Assembly: GCA_029204225.1 (NCBI GenBank)
Contig: CM055103.1
Location: 39,410,125-39,474,124 of the forward strand
Direction: 5' to 3'
Source: Diphasiastrum complanatum
Taxonomy: Eukaryota > Streptophyta > Lycopodiopsida > Lycopodiales > Lycopodiaceae
DNA: 64,000 bases
In this document: positions 47,801 through 53,299 of the stretch, in pieces
How the letters are laid out: every line of letters begins with the position of its first letter
Position numbering within the stretch: the stretch's first letter is position 1
Translations under genes and position numbers: made by a program
Notes under the pieces: generated by a model
What the model saw: the letters and a program-made list of their open reading frames with translations, nothing else
Database searches by the model: none
Told to the model about the DNA's origin: nothing

Positions 47801-50800
47801 ACTTTATGACAGTAGACAGTTACAGAGTGCCCTCAGACTTTACATGCCATAAAGACATAGCCACAGTGTCAACCTATGCAAGGGAAAAGATGTAACAGAC
47901 GTGAAGTGAGATATTTCATTGTAAAGAGTAGCTCAGAAAATAACCTATTCCAGCATCCTATGTATCCTGAATCCTGCTGTTAGACTTTAGGTTCACCAGC
48001 AATAGCCCGTTGGGCCAACAACATAAGCTAGTGAGTTACAACAGTCTGTTTTTTCTGTTATTCTGAAGTATGCACGAAGAGTCATACCTGCAAGCTGCAC
48101 AGTATTGGTCCTCTGCAGCAACTGTCAGGCCAAAGCATCTCTATTATAGGTATGATAATAGCATAGAATGAGCGGCTCCTAAGGCATTTTCATGTAAGAA
48201 TTCAAATTACTTTGACAGTATGGATGTCTGTTTTTCTGAATATTTATGAATGGACCAGAAAAGGATCAAGGAAAGACTTTTTACATGAAAAGAAGGATCC
48301 TATTCCTGAACAGAGTCCAGTAAAGAACAAAGCATTTACCCCATAGTATCTAGAAGTTCCCCCCACAAGTACCCAGAAGCTCCTGTTATAAAACAATTAG
48401 AATGCTTTTCCTTGTATATGCTAGCTATCAAGTCAAGAATCAGTAAGTCAATCATCTTTTGGTCATAAGGTTGCTACTTGCTAGTGATAAGTCCCAGTTC
48501 TCAATTATTCAGATTGAAAGCCCACATGCTTAGCCTTTTGTAGTCTTCACGAAAATCTCTATGCACCCTCATCAATCTGCACAATATATGCACTTGCTTA
48601 GTTGTCTCTACCCTTTCCTCTGACTTGGGCCAATCATTAGTGTTGTGCCCTATTCACAGGCATTTAAGCACAAATTTGCATGCCAAGCTTTATTGTGTTC
48701 CTCAGATTCTGAATCAGTTTCACTGTTTAGACTTCTGAAACTTGCCCTTCTTGGCTGGATTGGATTTAACTTGCTCAAGCTGTCTTCTGAAAAGTCGCTT
48801 GAAAATTTCCTTCCTACCTGATAATGTATTGGCTTTTCTATCCTACAGAATCAGCAGTGATCCGTGCTTACTTAACGGCCTACTCTAGGGCCTTAAGCAT
48901 ATTTCTTTGCATTTTGACTATATAGTCACCATTTTAGGGCACTAGAAAAGCCTCTGACTTTCTGGTATTCATCACTATGTTTAAACTCAAAAATAGCCTC
49001 TCCCTGATGTCAGATATGCTGAGTTAGAAACTTATGCATTACTAGCTTCTTCCATGAACATTTAGTCCTTTCTAACTTATTTTGAGGTACAAACACCATC
49101 ATCATCCTTCCTCAACATCTTGCCAAGTGCATGGGACCTAGTTAGCCTAATGCAGATTCCACTGTTATCATTTGTATGCATTCACAAAAATTGCCCTAGT
49201 TATTTTGTTCACCATGTAAAAGAAATAAAAAAATAGAAAACATAAAACTCGAGAGTCAAGGTATGTTTTAAGTTGGAGACCCTTCTTGCAAGATGTTGGC
49301 AACTCCAAGGTAGTTAAAAATTAACTTAATTACTTAGGTTCCTAAGGTCCTAAGTTAATTATTTTAAGTTGGGTCCAATCTTTTGACATGCAAGAGTCTA
49401 CTTGGGTCCTAACATTTTTAATCTCTCTCTAGGTGAAATTCGTGGGTCCTTGGGACTCATGCATCGAGAGAATGCATGCAAACACCTAGAGGAACTCTAC
49501 TTGGCTCATCAACTTACTACCATGAAATGTAACCTTGTTCTCAACAAAAATTATAAAAGGGGCTCTCCACTCGTCCATCGTGTATCCAAGAGAGTTGTGG
49601 TGGAGAAATCGATTGGAGAGGGTGGAGAGCCCCCCCCCTTCCCTACATTTTTTTGTTCTTGATGTCTCGATGGTATTGTCTCTTCTATTTATGTTCATTT
49701 CATTTAATTCTTTCCATACTGTAAAGTGTTCTTCTTGCTATCCTGAATTATAGATCCAATCTGCCATTTTCTAGGATCATAATTCTTAATCATTTGGTGA
49801 TCCAAATTGTGTAGATCATTGCACATCTATCCATACACTTTCTAAAGTGTTTTTAATGCATTTTGATGATCTTGTTGAATCTTTTAGCTTTCTGTCACAG
49901 CACATACATATCTGGATCAGATGTTTCCAGCCGGCCAATCCATCTCTTTACAAGTGTTTTGGGTCTAGGAATACCCTACACCACTCCTAGACCTTGCATG
50001 GTTTTTCAGATTGCTTGCATGTCGCTATATTTGCTTGCATGTTGATTGCATGTAAGTACTGTTGAGCTATTTTGAGTTGTAGAAGACCATCAAGGTTTCC
50101 TAGATTGGTGAACCTTGATTCAAAGATCCTTTCTATTTCTATTCTAAGTTTCTATAACATCCACCACTAGGATTTATGGCTCACAACAGACTAACCTCAG
50201 CTACCCTTAGTCCTCACATGTCTTACTAAGCCCGTGTATCTCTCCATTGACTTTGAAAGATATGTAACACGTCTCTGTGTTTCTATCTTTTACTTCCTCA
50301 TTAAAAGCGGGTAGTCCTTCAACAGATTCAACCTTTTTGTTGCCTTACTTGTGAATGATCCCCGCGGTACTCATTGGATCAGAAAGAGGGCAAGAGAGGT
50401 TTATGGATAGACTGCTGGCTAGCATGTTTATTTATATCCTCCATTGAAGTTCTCATGGACTCTTGTGTGCAAGGCCGTGATTGTGTCACAAATCTATTAC
50501 TTGTTCCACCCAGTGCAGTATTGTGCTTTAGTGGTCCGGATCTTGTCCAGTTTTGAATAGTCATCAGCTTGTAACTGCTTAAGCACTTAGCCTTGTGGCA
50601 CATCCGTAGCAACCTTGTCCTCTCTGCACTCTATTTCTAGTCCTGCTTCACTACAGGCCCTCAGTGCACAGTCTGCAGACTGCTTGAATTCTTCAACAGT
50701 TGACGACCCTGCTCATTTTCTTACAACAGATTTGATGCCACCATATACACATTGTATTTAGGAAAAATCAAAAGTCAAACAAAGGCAAAAATAAAATGCT

Positions 50801-51634
50801 AGCCCAAGTCCCTCAGTCTAAATTCTGCTACAAAAAAGCCCATGTTAGAAAAAAAATTGTTCCTGACACTTCTAGACTGTGTCACATTTTCTTTTTTCCG
50901 GCCTATTTCCCACTCTAAGGTTGTCTTTTGGCTCGGATAACCTCGAGGTCTAGGATATACTCTCTTTACCCAGAACAGATTCAACAAGGACATTTCTAAC
51001 ATGGAGAGGAGCCACTAAGGTTGTTATGGCCCAGTACCTACCAACTTGAAGGATGGTTTTTCAGTGCTTTGAAGAATTAGATCATTCCTAGATTAACAGG
51101 AGAATTAAGAGACAGTTTCCTTCTAGAAAATGTTATTATTGGGAGCCAGACAGCATGTGGGTACATGCATGTCCTCCAATCCTGAAGTCATATTTAGAAA
51201 GTTGGCCATACTACTATTGTAACTTGTAAGAATGATATTTAGACTTAACTCTGATTCTTTCACTATAAGGAGCTGGCTATTACCTGAATTTTTGGTAGCT
51301 GCGTTATCTAATAGTCTGGCTTGATAGTCGTTTTTGACACTTTTGCCCTTTTTTTTGTATCAATGTGACAAAGGTCACACAAGCAAACTTGGAAAGGACA
51401 ATCAAAGGACAGATCATCTTGGAAACAAAGCAACTTGAAGAAAAGATACACCACATAGCGTGTCAGGTTTACCGGACAGCCATATTTGATGATACCGGCT
51501 TTTGCCAAAGCTATACTTTCAAGAGATCCACCAAGAGCTTCCAAATGCTCCTCTCCAATTGCAACAATGACCGCAGCTGCAAGACCATTTGGCTGGACAA
51601 CATTTGTAGCATCACGTGCTCCACCTAACCCTGC
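4552..51634 (-). CDS. DHFS: Dihydrofolate synthetase (FolC/FPGS-type ligase), 5' partial, six exons in window
   Basis: The enzyme joins dihydropteroate and L-glutamate to give dihydrofolate, using ATP; plant DHFS is mitochondrial. The exons are join(51634-51473, 47783-47595, 14925-14826, 12082-11951, 7623-7492, 4988-4552). Exon phases agree at every junction: 0, 0, 1, 1, 1. Motifs in order are [11 protein letters not shown] and [11 protein letters not shown] (Mur-ligase central domain), KAGIIK (probable carbamylated lysine site), GPHQLDNA (domain linker), PGRFQ, LDGAHT and [10 protein letters not shown] (C-terminal ligase domain), and VTGSLH near the end. GARDATN and EEH favour DHFS over folylpolyglutamate synthetase. 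About 382 codons are present and roughly 150-200 N-terminal codons, with the P-loop GTKGKGST, are missing from the window. Introns are 3.7, 32.7, 2.7, 4.3 and 2.5 kb. No stop or frameshift was seen in the joined exons, so the gene may be functional. Confidence 0.9.
6140..6300 (+). repeat. Dispersed repeat, copy 1 (pair with 14505-14665)
   Basis: Shares an ordered series of words with a second copy in another DHFS intron: ATGGAGTCCA, a TGCATAG block, ACCAAATG, CATCCCTA and TCATGC, with similar spacing. No ORF, tail or terminal repeat was seen, so the class is unknown. Confidence 0.5.
6655..6985 (-). mobile_element. Ty1/copia integrase scrap
   Basis: On the minus strand from 6985: [17 protein letters not shown] and NIVHSDMW (start of the integrase region), then without the catalytic core [30 protein letters not shown] and [10 protein letters not shown]. 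About a hundred codons between HSDMW and STQSN are missing relative to a normal copia integrase. It is sense-oriented in a DHFS intron and has no flanking LTR. Confidence 0.8.
7492..7623 (-). CDS. DHFS: DHFS exon: AHT and [10 protein letters not shown]
   Basis: A 132-nt exon, phase 1 in and phase 1 out. The acceptor is GTCAG|CACATA and the donor TCTG|GTACAC. The first bases complete DGAHT, the ligase C-terminal catalytic/binding motif. The exon then reads [23 protein letters not shown], a strong family signature. It ends MLS plus one base, completed as SEGKPA by the last exon. The open frame continues past the donor into intron, which is chance. Confidence 0.92.
8249..8256. repeat. Target site duplication, left (GTTTCTAC)
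   Basis: GTTTCTAC directly precedes the element start CATAGTACC and is repeated exactly after the element end at 11195-11202. Eight base pairs is the hAT length. Confidence 0.8.
8257..8360. repeat. GGTACC subterminal palindromes, left end
   Basis: At least seven GGTACC or near-GGTACC palindromes occur in about 100 bp (for example GGTACCGCCGGTACC), separated by CCGCC/CGGCGG. Such arrays are where hAT transposases bind. Confidence 0.7.
8504..8762. repeat. 86-bp tandem repeat, about three copies
   Basis: Copies start with GCACATGGG at 8504, 8590 and 8676, exactly 86 bp apart. Each holds GTGAGCAGACC-like, GACCAACAC and GCATCACATGGGGGCA words; the third copy is more diverged and interrupted. Confidence 0.75.
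8983..9261 (+). CDS. Unidentified reading frame in the hAT-type element
   Basis: 92 codons beginning [16 protein letters not shown], highly charged and probably helical (arginine/glutamate-rich to about residue 45), then an alanine/proline/valine stretch (about 50-62), then [19 protein letters not shown]. After the stop at 9259-9261 the same frame continues with more arginine/glutamate-rich sequence to 9333, so the stop may be recent. No family was recognised. It could be part of an element-borne DNA-binding or accessory protein, or exapted host sequence. Confidence 0.4.
   Translation: MAERIPPRLEGEARRKLEEDVRRHNKRHRKQEADIAEMLRQTRERHPELQIPAPAVALAPAVELDLDEQIGMNFTRRQLIMVRERTARRRAG
10270..11090 (-). 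pseudogene. Proline-rich reading frame, possible hAT transposase C-terminal tail
   Basis: The minus strand is open from about 11090 ([12 protein letters not shown]) with one stop near 11008, then on through [12 protein letters not shown] and an aspartate/glutamate-rich part. A long proline/alanine-rich tail follows with repeated PLAAPTP-like units, ending HHPRSAT at 10270. Acidic then low-complexity tails follow the dimerisation domain in the other hAT copies of this window (32229-32546), so a transposase tail is a reasonable guess. It has no catalytic motif. The proline-rich translations on the opposite strand are shadows. Confidence 0.4.
11115..11194. repeat. GGTATAACC subterminal repeats, right end
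   Basis: Three spaced copies of CGGTATAACCTG/TATG, at about 11136, 11163 and 11181. Read on the minus strand they give TTATACCGCC, the counterpart of the left-end GTACCGCC units. Confidence 0.65.
11195..11202. repeat. Target site duplication, right (GTTTCTAC)
   Basis: Exact copy of 8249-8256, immediately after element end CTATG. Confidence 0.8.
11951..12082 (-). CDS. DHFS: DHFS exon: PGRFQ and LDG
   Basis: A 132-nt exon, phase 1 in and phase 1 out. The acceptor is GCATCAG|GTTGGC; with the G carried from the previous exon it reads [20 protein letters not shown] follows (family P-G-R-x-Q/E), and the exon ends VILDG plus one base before donor G|GTATTG. The next exon supplies the rest of the alanine codon, giving LDGAHT. 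An alternative acceptor about 30 bases upstream would also stay open but would break the phase match. Confidence 0.92.
13195..13481 (-). mobile_element. Possible LTR start with polypurine tract
   Basis: On the minus strand a purine-rich run (GTTGAGGGTGGGAT, 13481-13468) directly precedes TGTTATGAAC at 13467, the usual layout of polypurine tract and LTR start. The frame before it reads [15 protein letters not shown], like the end of an LTR-retrotransposon polyprotein. The other LTR end was not found, so 13195 is a guess. Confidence 0.35.
13630..13770. repeat. Diverged repeat shared with 52285-52420
   Basis: Shares in order a CC(A/G)(A/G)AACG(T/C)G block, GATCACG/AATCACG, a T-rich stretch and GGGTATCA(A/G)AT(A/G)AAAG followed by AAGAGCA with the copy near 52.3 kb. 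Confidence 0.5.
14505..14665 (+). repeat. Dispersed repeat, copy 2 (pair with 6140-6300)
   Basis: Contains ATGGAGTCCA, TTCGTTATGCATAG, ACCAAATG, CATCCCTA and TCATGC in the same order as copy 1. Confidence 0.5.
14826..14925 (-). CDS. DHFS: DHFS exon: domain linker, GPHQLDNA
   Basis: A 100-nt exon, phase 0 in and phase 1 out; it is too short to stand out as an ORF. The acceptor is TTGACAG|AGGGTT and the donor AAAAG|GTAATA. It encodes [16 protein letters not shown], the conserved L-x-G-x-H-Q-x-x-N-A segment where FolC-type ligases pass from the central to the C-terminal domain, then LCLQRK. It lies 32,669 bp from the previous exon. Confidence 0.9.
16722..16801. repeat. (CT)n(CA)n microsatellite
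   Basis: About 24 CT units followed directly by about 16 CA units. Confidence 0.95.
17335..17402. repeat. (CT)n microsatellite
   Basis: About 34 perfect CT units. The serine-leucine ORF across it is an artefact. Confidence 0.95.
18403..19140 (+). mobile_element. Possible LTR between polypurine-like and primer-binding-like sites
   Basis: AAAAAGGGGGAGAAG at about 18407 resembles a copia polypurine tract. About 700 bp later TGTATCAAAAGCGC (about 19119) resembles the TGGTATCAGAGC site complementary to initiator tRNA-Met. The sequence between could be one LTR. There is no matching LTR elsewhere in the window and no coding remains, so this is weak. Confidence 0.3.
19200..19382 (+). mobile_element. 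LINE 3' end (copy G) with stem-loop and TAA/TTCTAA tail
   Basis: GTACC-TTTG-GGTAC at 19309-19322, then GACGTTAATAATAATAAT, repeats of TTCTAA and (CT)n. The same layout (hairpin, GACNTTAAT, simple tail) ends every LINE in the window. The 5' limit is not clear. Confidence 0.7.
19383..23017 (+). mobile_element. LINE copy A (L1-like), near full length but broken
   Basis: It starts CTTGCCA right in the CT tail of copy G and ends in the 3' stem-loop (22998-23011), where a gypsy LTR follows. ORF1: a proline/alanine-rich start, a coiled coil (about 19763-20040), then [13 protein letters not shown]. Endonuclease start: [12 protein letters not shown], with [10 protein letters not shown] carrying the catalytic glutamate. 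About 1 kb is then deleted, including the GDFNAR region. Reverse transcriptase covers 20650-21815 ([32 protein letters not shown]). The C-terminal zinc knuckle CQLC...H...C lies at 22318-22386. Several stops and frameshifts occur, so it is dead. Confidence 0.88.
22998..23011 (+). other. LINE 3' stem-loop (copy A)
   Basis: ATGCC-TTTT-GGAAT; one pair is lost relative to ATGCC-TTTT-GGCAT. It probably served as the reverse-transcriptase recognition hairpin. Confidence 0.7.
23018..23270 (-). mobile_element. Ty3/gypsy 3' LTR, distal part
   Basis: The minus-strand LTR appears to end GGCTTGTGACA at 23018, next to LINE copy A. A 5-bp GAAAA at 23013-23017 could be the target duplication. The part is cut off at 23270 by the hAT copy, and the LTR resumes at 27080. 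The total LTR would be about 480 bp, TGTTAG...TGACA. The LTR identity is inferred from the boundary layout; the second LTR is missing, so no direct comparison was possible. Confidence 0.55.
24400..24804 (-). pseudogene. hAT transposase C-terminal dimerisation domain (E1)
   Basis: The open frame includes [39 protein letters not shown] and [14 protein letters not shown], the standard hAT family C-terminal dimerisation signature (W-W, C-E-R-x-W-S, K-R-N-R-L, L-V-Y-V-H-x-N-L). The first 45 codons of the frame are probably intron. It is followed at 24200-23990 by a short tail that lacks the acidic block present in copy E2. Confidence 0.85.
25311..25619 (-). pseudogene. hAT transposase N-terminal part (E1)
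   Basis: Encodes an arginine/glycine-rich stretch, [37 protein letters not shown], then [10 protein letters not shown]. This is the usual hAT segment before the catalytic core (F-x-Y-x-x-x-x-P-F-x-x-A-R). The sequence upstream of 25646 is replaced by LINE sequence. The frame here is intact where copy E2 has a 1-base loss. Confidence 0.8.
25647..26690 (+). mobile_element. LINE fragment D (RT) inside hAT copy E1
   Basis: It begins abruptly after hAT sequence GTGTCGAAGATCCTG with [10 protein letters not shown], and continues through [37 protein letters not shown] and the region before the zinc knuckle. It ends near 26690 in (CA)n without the usual 3' stem-loop. It is closely related to fragment D' at 41204-41936 ([19 protein letters not shown] in both, apart from one residue in D'). 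A frameshift occurs near 25860. Confidence 0.8.
26690..26908. repeat. (CA)n and (CT)n microsatellites
   Basis: Mixed CA/CT repeats from 26690 and about 45 uninterrupted CT units at 26819-26908, near the right end of hAT copy E1. The equivalent place in copy E2 also has a CT tract. Confidence 0.9.
27080..27306 (-). mobile_element. Ty3/gypsy 3' LTR, proximal part, and polypurine tract
   Basis: On the minus strand the polypurine tract GAGGAGGGAAGGAT (27320-27307) is followed by the LTR start TGTTAGAGTCC at 27306. The coding frame runs to the polypurine tract (LLEEGRIV), as in many chromovirus-type gypsy elements. The LTR is interrupted by hAT copy E1 after about 227 bp. Confidence 0.65.
27307..31153 (-). 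mobile_element. Ty3/gypsy element body: protease, RT, RNase H, integrase, chromodomain-like end; 5' truncated
   Basis: Minus-strand order is typical of gypsy. Protease: [13 protein letters not shown] (about 30690). Reverse transcriptase: [38 protein letters not shown]. RNase [42 protein letters not shown]. Integrase: HHCC-like [20 protein letters not shown]...[28 protein letters not shown]. The end, [12 protein letters not shown] near 27390-27420, is chromodomain-like, followed by a stop where tryptophan is expected. Gag, the 5' LTR and the primer-binding site are absent; gypsy sequence stops near 31153 against hAT-like DNA. There are several frameshifts and at least one stop. Confidence 0.9.
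32229..35388 (-). pseudogene. hAT transposase gene of copy E2, several exons, broken
   Basis: Minus-strand pieces in order follow. An N-terminal proline/arginine-rich region, then [19 protein letters not shown] and SAIGQVWQG (35388-34980). A 1-base loss relative to E1 near 34980, then [22 protein letters not shown]659 core: [28 protein letters not shown] (34460-34300), [29 protein letters not shown] (34100-33950). A late segment: [17 protein letters not shown] (33130-33080). [20 protein letters not shown] (32815-32760) is cut at 32757, removing the rest of the dimerisation domain. Last comes an acidic tail ([19 protein letters not shown], 32450-32390) ending 32229. The frameshift and the dimerisation-domain deletion make it inactive. 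Confidence 0.82.
35749..35817. repeat. Poly-C then (CT)n tract in hAT copy E2
   Basis: About 30 C followed by about 19 CT units, at the position matching the CT tract of copy E1. Confidence 0.9.
35881..39113 (+). mobile_element. LINE copy E, 5' part lost at a hAT insertion
   Basis: It begins within the endonuclease at the GATTTCAATGCC (D-F-N-A) motif, immediately after hAT copy E2. Decayed endonuclease and linker sequence follow, then reverse transcriptase: [39 protein letters not shown] (36900-37530), thumb ([13 protein letters not shown], near 37900) and C-terminal remnant. The catalytic aspartates are altered ([10 protein letters not shown]). The 3' stem-loop ATGCC-CTTT-GGCAT is at 39081-39094, then AACATTAGTAGGG. 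Many stops and frameshifts. Confidence 0.85.
39081..39094 (+). other. LINE 3' stem-loop (copy E)
   Basis: ATGCC-CTTT-GGCAT, a perfect 5-bp stem. Confidence 0.75.
39114..41203 (+). mobile_element. LINE copy B, 5' end intact, 3' part missing
   Basis: It starts CTTGCCA exactly where the tail of copy E should begin, the same start as copy A. ORF1: alanine/proline-rich N-terminus, coiled coil (39360-39545), [13 protein letters not shown], the RRM-like part ([17 protein letters not shown]) and [13 protein letters not shown] (39860). Endonuclease start: [24 protein letters not shown] deletion follows after GYRWDSVF, then the linker ([17 protein letters not shown]). The RT N-terminal half is [28 protein letters not shown]. 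It stops near 41203 at a short CT run and is followed by a different LINE piece. Confidence 0.85.
41204..41936 (+). mobile_element. LINE fragment D' (RT core)
   Basis: An open reverse-transcriptase stretch of about 240 codons: [74 protein letters not shown], ending FIRDAS. It lacks the 5' and 3' parts and any tail. It belongs to the same subfamily as fragment D and joins copy C at about 41937 without a 3' stem-loop. Confidence 0.82.
42664..43785 (+). pseudogene. LINE copy C endonuclease C-terminal half and linker
   Basis: A 373-codon open frame. It has the second half of an apurinic-type endonuclease: GDFNAR (metal/phosphate site), the [14 protein letters not shown] segment and LSDHSF (catalytic D-H). 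A basic linker follows ([20 protein letters not shown]) that leads into reverse transcriptase. The first half, with the catalytic glutamate, is missing upstream. The frame shifts near 43640, after HEFIPRSP. Confidence 0.85.
43644..44726 (+). pseudogene. LINE copy C reverse transcriptase
   Basis: Fingers and palm of a LINE reverse transcriptase, open over about 360 codons: [17 protein letters not shown] (motif 1/2 region), [16 protein letters not shown] (motif A, F-x-D-x-x-K-A-F-D), [16 protein letters not shown] (motif B), [11 protein letters not shown] (motif C, YADD), [15 protein letters not shown] and [11 protein letters not shown]. Beyond GPTFSM it is joined out of frame to CTGLSSS because of a deletion of about 180 bp. 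Confidence 0.88.
45823..45882 (+). other. LINE 3' stem-loop, AATAAA and CTTT tail (copy C)
   Basis: ATGCC-TTTT-GACAT (one pair weakened), GGAAAAGACGTTAATAAAG with AATAAA at 45849-45854, then about six CTTT units and CTCTCTGG. Confidence 0.8.
45883..46859 (+). mobile_element. LINE copy F, 3' remnant
   Basis: It follows the tail of copy C. Decayed C-terminal coding sequence can still be read: [11 protein letters not shown] (second half of the zinc knuckle, near 46230) and [13 protein letters not shown] (46330-46370). The 3' stem-loop GTACC-TTTG-GGTAC is at 46815-46828, then CATTAATACATC and TTTCTTTCTC. It is older and more diverged than copy C. Confidence 0.75.
46860..47594. other. End of the giant intron, nothing recognised
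   Basis: AT-rich DNA without repeats or ORFs that resemble known proteins, up to the DHFS exon at 47595. Confidence 0.6.
47595..47783 (-). CDS. DHFS: DHFS exon: central domain, VVLGHQSEP
   Basis: This exon has 189 nt, 63 codons, phase 0 at both ends. The acceptor is ATGCAG|GTTGTA and the donor GGGCTG|GTAAAT. The sequence starts PVVLG across the junction with the previous exon ([19 protein letters not shown]), matching the family segment after KAGIIK (P-V-V-x-G). It ends in DSKIEGL before the linker exon. Conservation in this segment is low across the family, so the assignment rests on position, open frame, splice sites and the first residues. Confidence 0.85.
47784..51472 (-). other. DHFS intron (3.7 kb)
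   Basis: Intron between the [11 protein letters not shown] and VVLGHQSEP exons. No transposon protein was seen. A TATAAAAGG box at about 49553 followed by a C-rich stretch, with an ACTTAGGTTCCTAAGGTCC near-palindrome at about 49334, could mark an LTR or small element, but neither ends nor duplications were found. Confidence 0.6.
51473..51634 (-). CDS. DHFS: DHFS exon: Mur-ligase central domain, [11 protein letters not shown]
   Basis: This exon has 162 nt, 54 codons, phase 0 at both ends. The acceptor is GAGACAG|GCAGGG and the donor CCG|GTAAAC. It encodes the hallmark [12 protein letters not shown], the IGEEH metal/nucleotide-site motif, LGGSLESIA and the KAGIIK lysine region. The preceding exon should end in a sequence like (V/I)VE; it was not found in the 12.4 kb upstream. 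Alternative start at 51630 (second CAG) would break the frame of the motif. Confidence 0.9.
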
Positions 51635-52284
51635 CTGTCTCCCATTCACATAGAGAAAATATGAGCCATGAATTTCACTACATAGAAAACATGAACTCTC
51701 ACCAAGATGGTTGAATAGAAGGTTAGCAAGAATTTGAAGGAATTTTATTATATTTTCCTTAATAACATGCAACCTACTTAGATGTAGGATCAATTTCAAT
51801 GCTAATTCGCCAAAAAAATTACTGAGAACATTTAGGAAAAAAATATTGCATCTACATTGATCCCCATGCTATGATATAACAAGAAATGGACTTAAATGTT
51901 CATATGAATTTACTTTAAAGCTCCACTCAAATCAGCACTCTGCTCTCTAAGGATTTCCAGATGTTTGCATACCACTATTTGGCACTTGGATTCCCCTACT
52001 ATTGCATCCCTGCTCAGTCATTGACATGAGTAGGAAAGAATTTACATGCATGTCATTCTTCTTAACTATAAAAAACAAATTTTCGCCTGAGATAAAAGCC
52101 AAAACTCAGAGACACAGATATTTTGAGTACCCAAATGTGCATAAGGCTACAAATCAAGTTTGATTCATAACAATAGAGCATAAAAACATGTCCAAAATGA
52201 AATTAAGCTATAACTAAACACTTTAGCGATACTAGAAGATGATAGTGAGGCCAGGAAATGGCTAACCATCAACCAAAGATGCAG
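51635..52284. other. Upstream DHFS intron, nothing recognised
   Basis: AT-rich DNA upstream of the GLGG exon. Minus-strand reading found no P-loop (GTKGKGST-like) or other N-terminal DHFS exon. Confidence 0.55.
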
Positions 52285-52420
52285 CCCATGTTCCGGAACG
52301 CGTTCCGGATCACGATCTGGGATTTCTCATTAGGGTTTCCTGAAACACAAATTTTTTTGCTTATTCTTTTTTATTGTGGTGCCAATACGGGTATCAAATA
52401 AAAGGTGTTTTCAAGAGCAA
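52285..52420. repeat. Diverged repeat shared with 13630-13770
   Basis: GTTCCGGAACGCGTTCCGG, GATCACGATCTGGG, a T-rich block and GGGTATCAAATAAAAGG... in the same order as at 13.6 kb. A related GTTCCAGAACG block at about 52812 could be the other end. Confidence 0.5.
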
Positions 52421-52429
52421 TTTACTTAC

Positions 52430-52590
52430 CTGGTTTGCCCGGAGTTCCAAGAGGAGTGCATTCCAATTTTGGGCCATTAAGTGATTCTATATCGAATATC
52501 TCTATTTCTGTATTATGTGATCGCAGAGCTTGTGCAAAAACATTAGTCAACTCAACGTGCTCAGCAAAATACAAGTACATTATACAGTGC
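52430..52590 (-). pseudogene. Exon-like piece, possible malectin-like domain
   Basis: The minus strand is open with HCIMYLYFAEHVELTN, then IEIFDIESLNGPKLECTPLG and a strong donor AACCAG|GTAAGT at 52430. M/V-x-L-Y-F-A-E is a hallmark of malectin-like extracellular domains of plant receptor kinases. The intron sequence after the donor is the repeat shared with 13.6 kb. No acceptor or neighbouring exon was identified. It could be a gene fragment carried by a repeat, a pseudogene or a chance frame. Confidence 0.35.
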
Positions 52591-53299
52591 CAACAGTATC
52601 TCTATCTATAATCGACCGGATCAACATGGCTCTAGCCTCTATGCAATGCTATTTTTGCCTCTTTCCAATTTATCAATCTGTTGCTTTTCTGATGCGTTCA
52701 TTGATGATTTCCGAGTTCATTTAACACTAAGTAAACTATCAAACAAAAAAATTAGCAATTTGTTTTTTACCCCAAAGAAAAAAATGGCGATCTGGGTTGC
52801 GGATCACTGACGTTCCAGAACGATTTTGAGCAGATCACAATCCGCTGTAACATTGCCATCAACTGTAAATCATAAGTCTACAATTACAGAATTGGATAGA
52901 ATGAAAATCATGATGTTGTGTCATGGGATAGAGATCTGAAGAAGGTCATGATAGCAGCTGAAGGGTTGGTGGTGGTATTGTGCACTGCAGTGAGCATTTA
53001 TGGCACATATATTAAGGTAGGCAAGTATGATGTGCTCGAGTTGATATGTAAGGATGAGTGGTATGTACTATGTAGTGTAGATGGATGTGTAGGCTAGCAT
53101 CTTTGTGTCCAATCTCAATGACAAGAGGGGGGATGTCTGCCTTGTCCTTTGACACTGACTTTGGCTCTCCATTAGCAACTATTCATGGGCAGTATCTCAC
53201 AAAATAGGAGGTGAAATAACACTGCACGTGATCTATAGTCCTACTGGCAGTGGTGTTATGGCATAACTTGCTCTTTACGAGGAACATCTCTTTCAGCAT

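Noticed and set aside
49402-49662. 86-codon ORF with a C-run near its end
   Set aside because: No motif; part of the unclassified LTR-like block, and the frame is closed shortly after a poly-C run.
4552-51634. Annotation as folylpolyglutamate synthetase
   Set aside because: Same superfamily, but [15 protein letters not shown] and KAGIIK contexts fit plant dihydrofolate synthetase better; not fully excluded without a database search.
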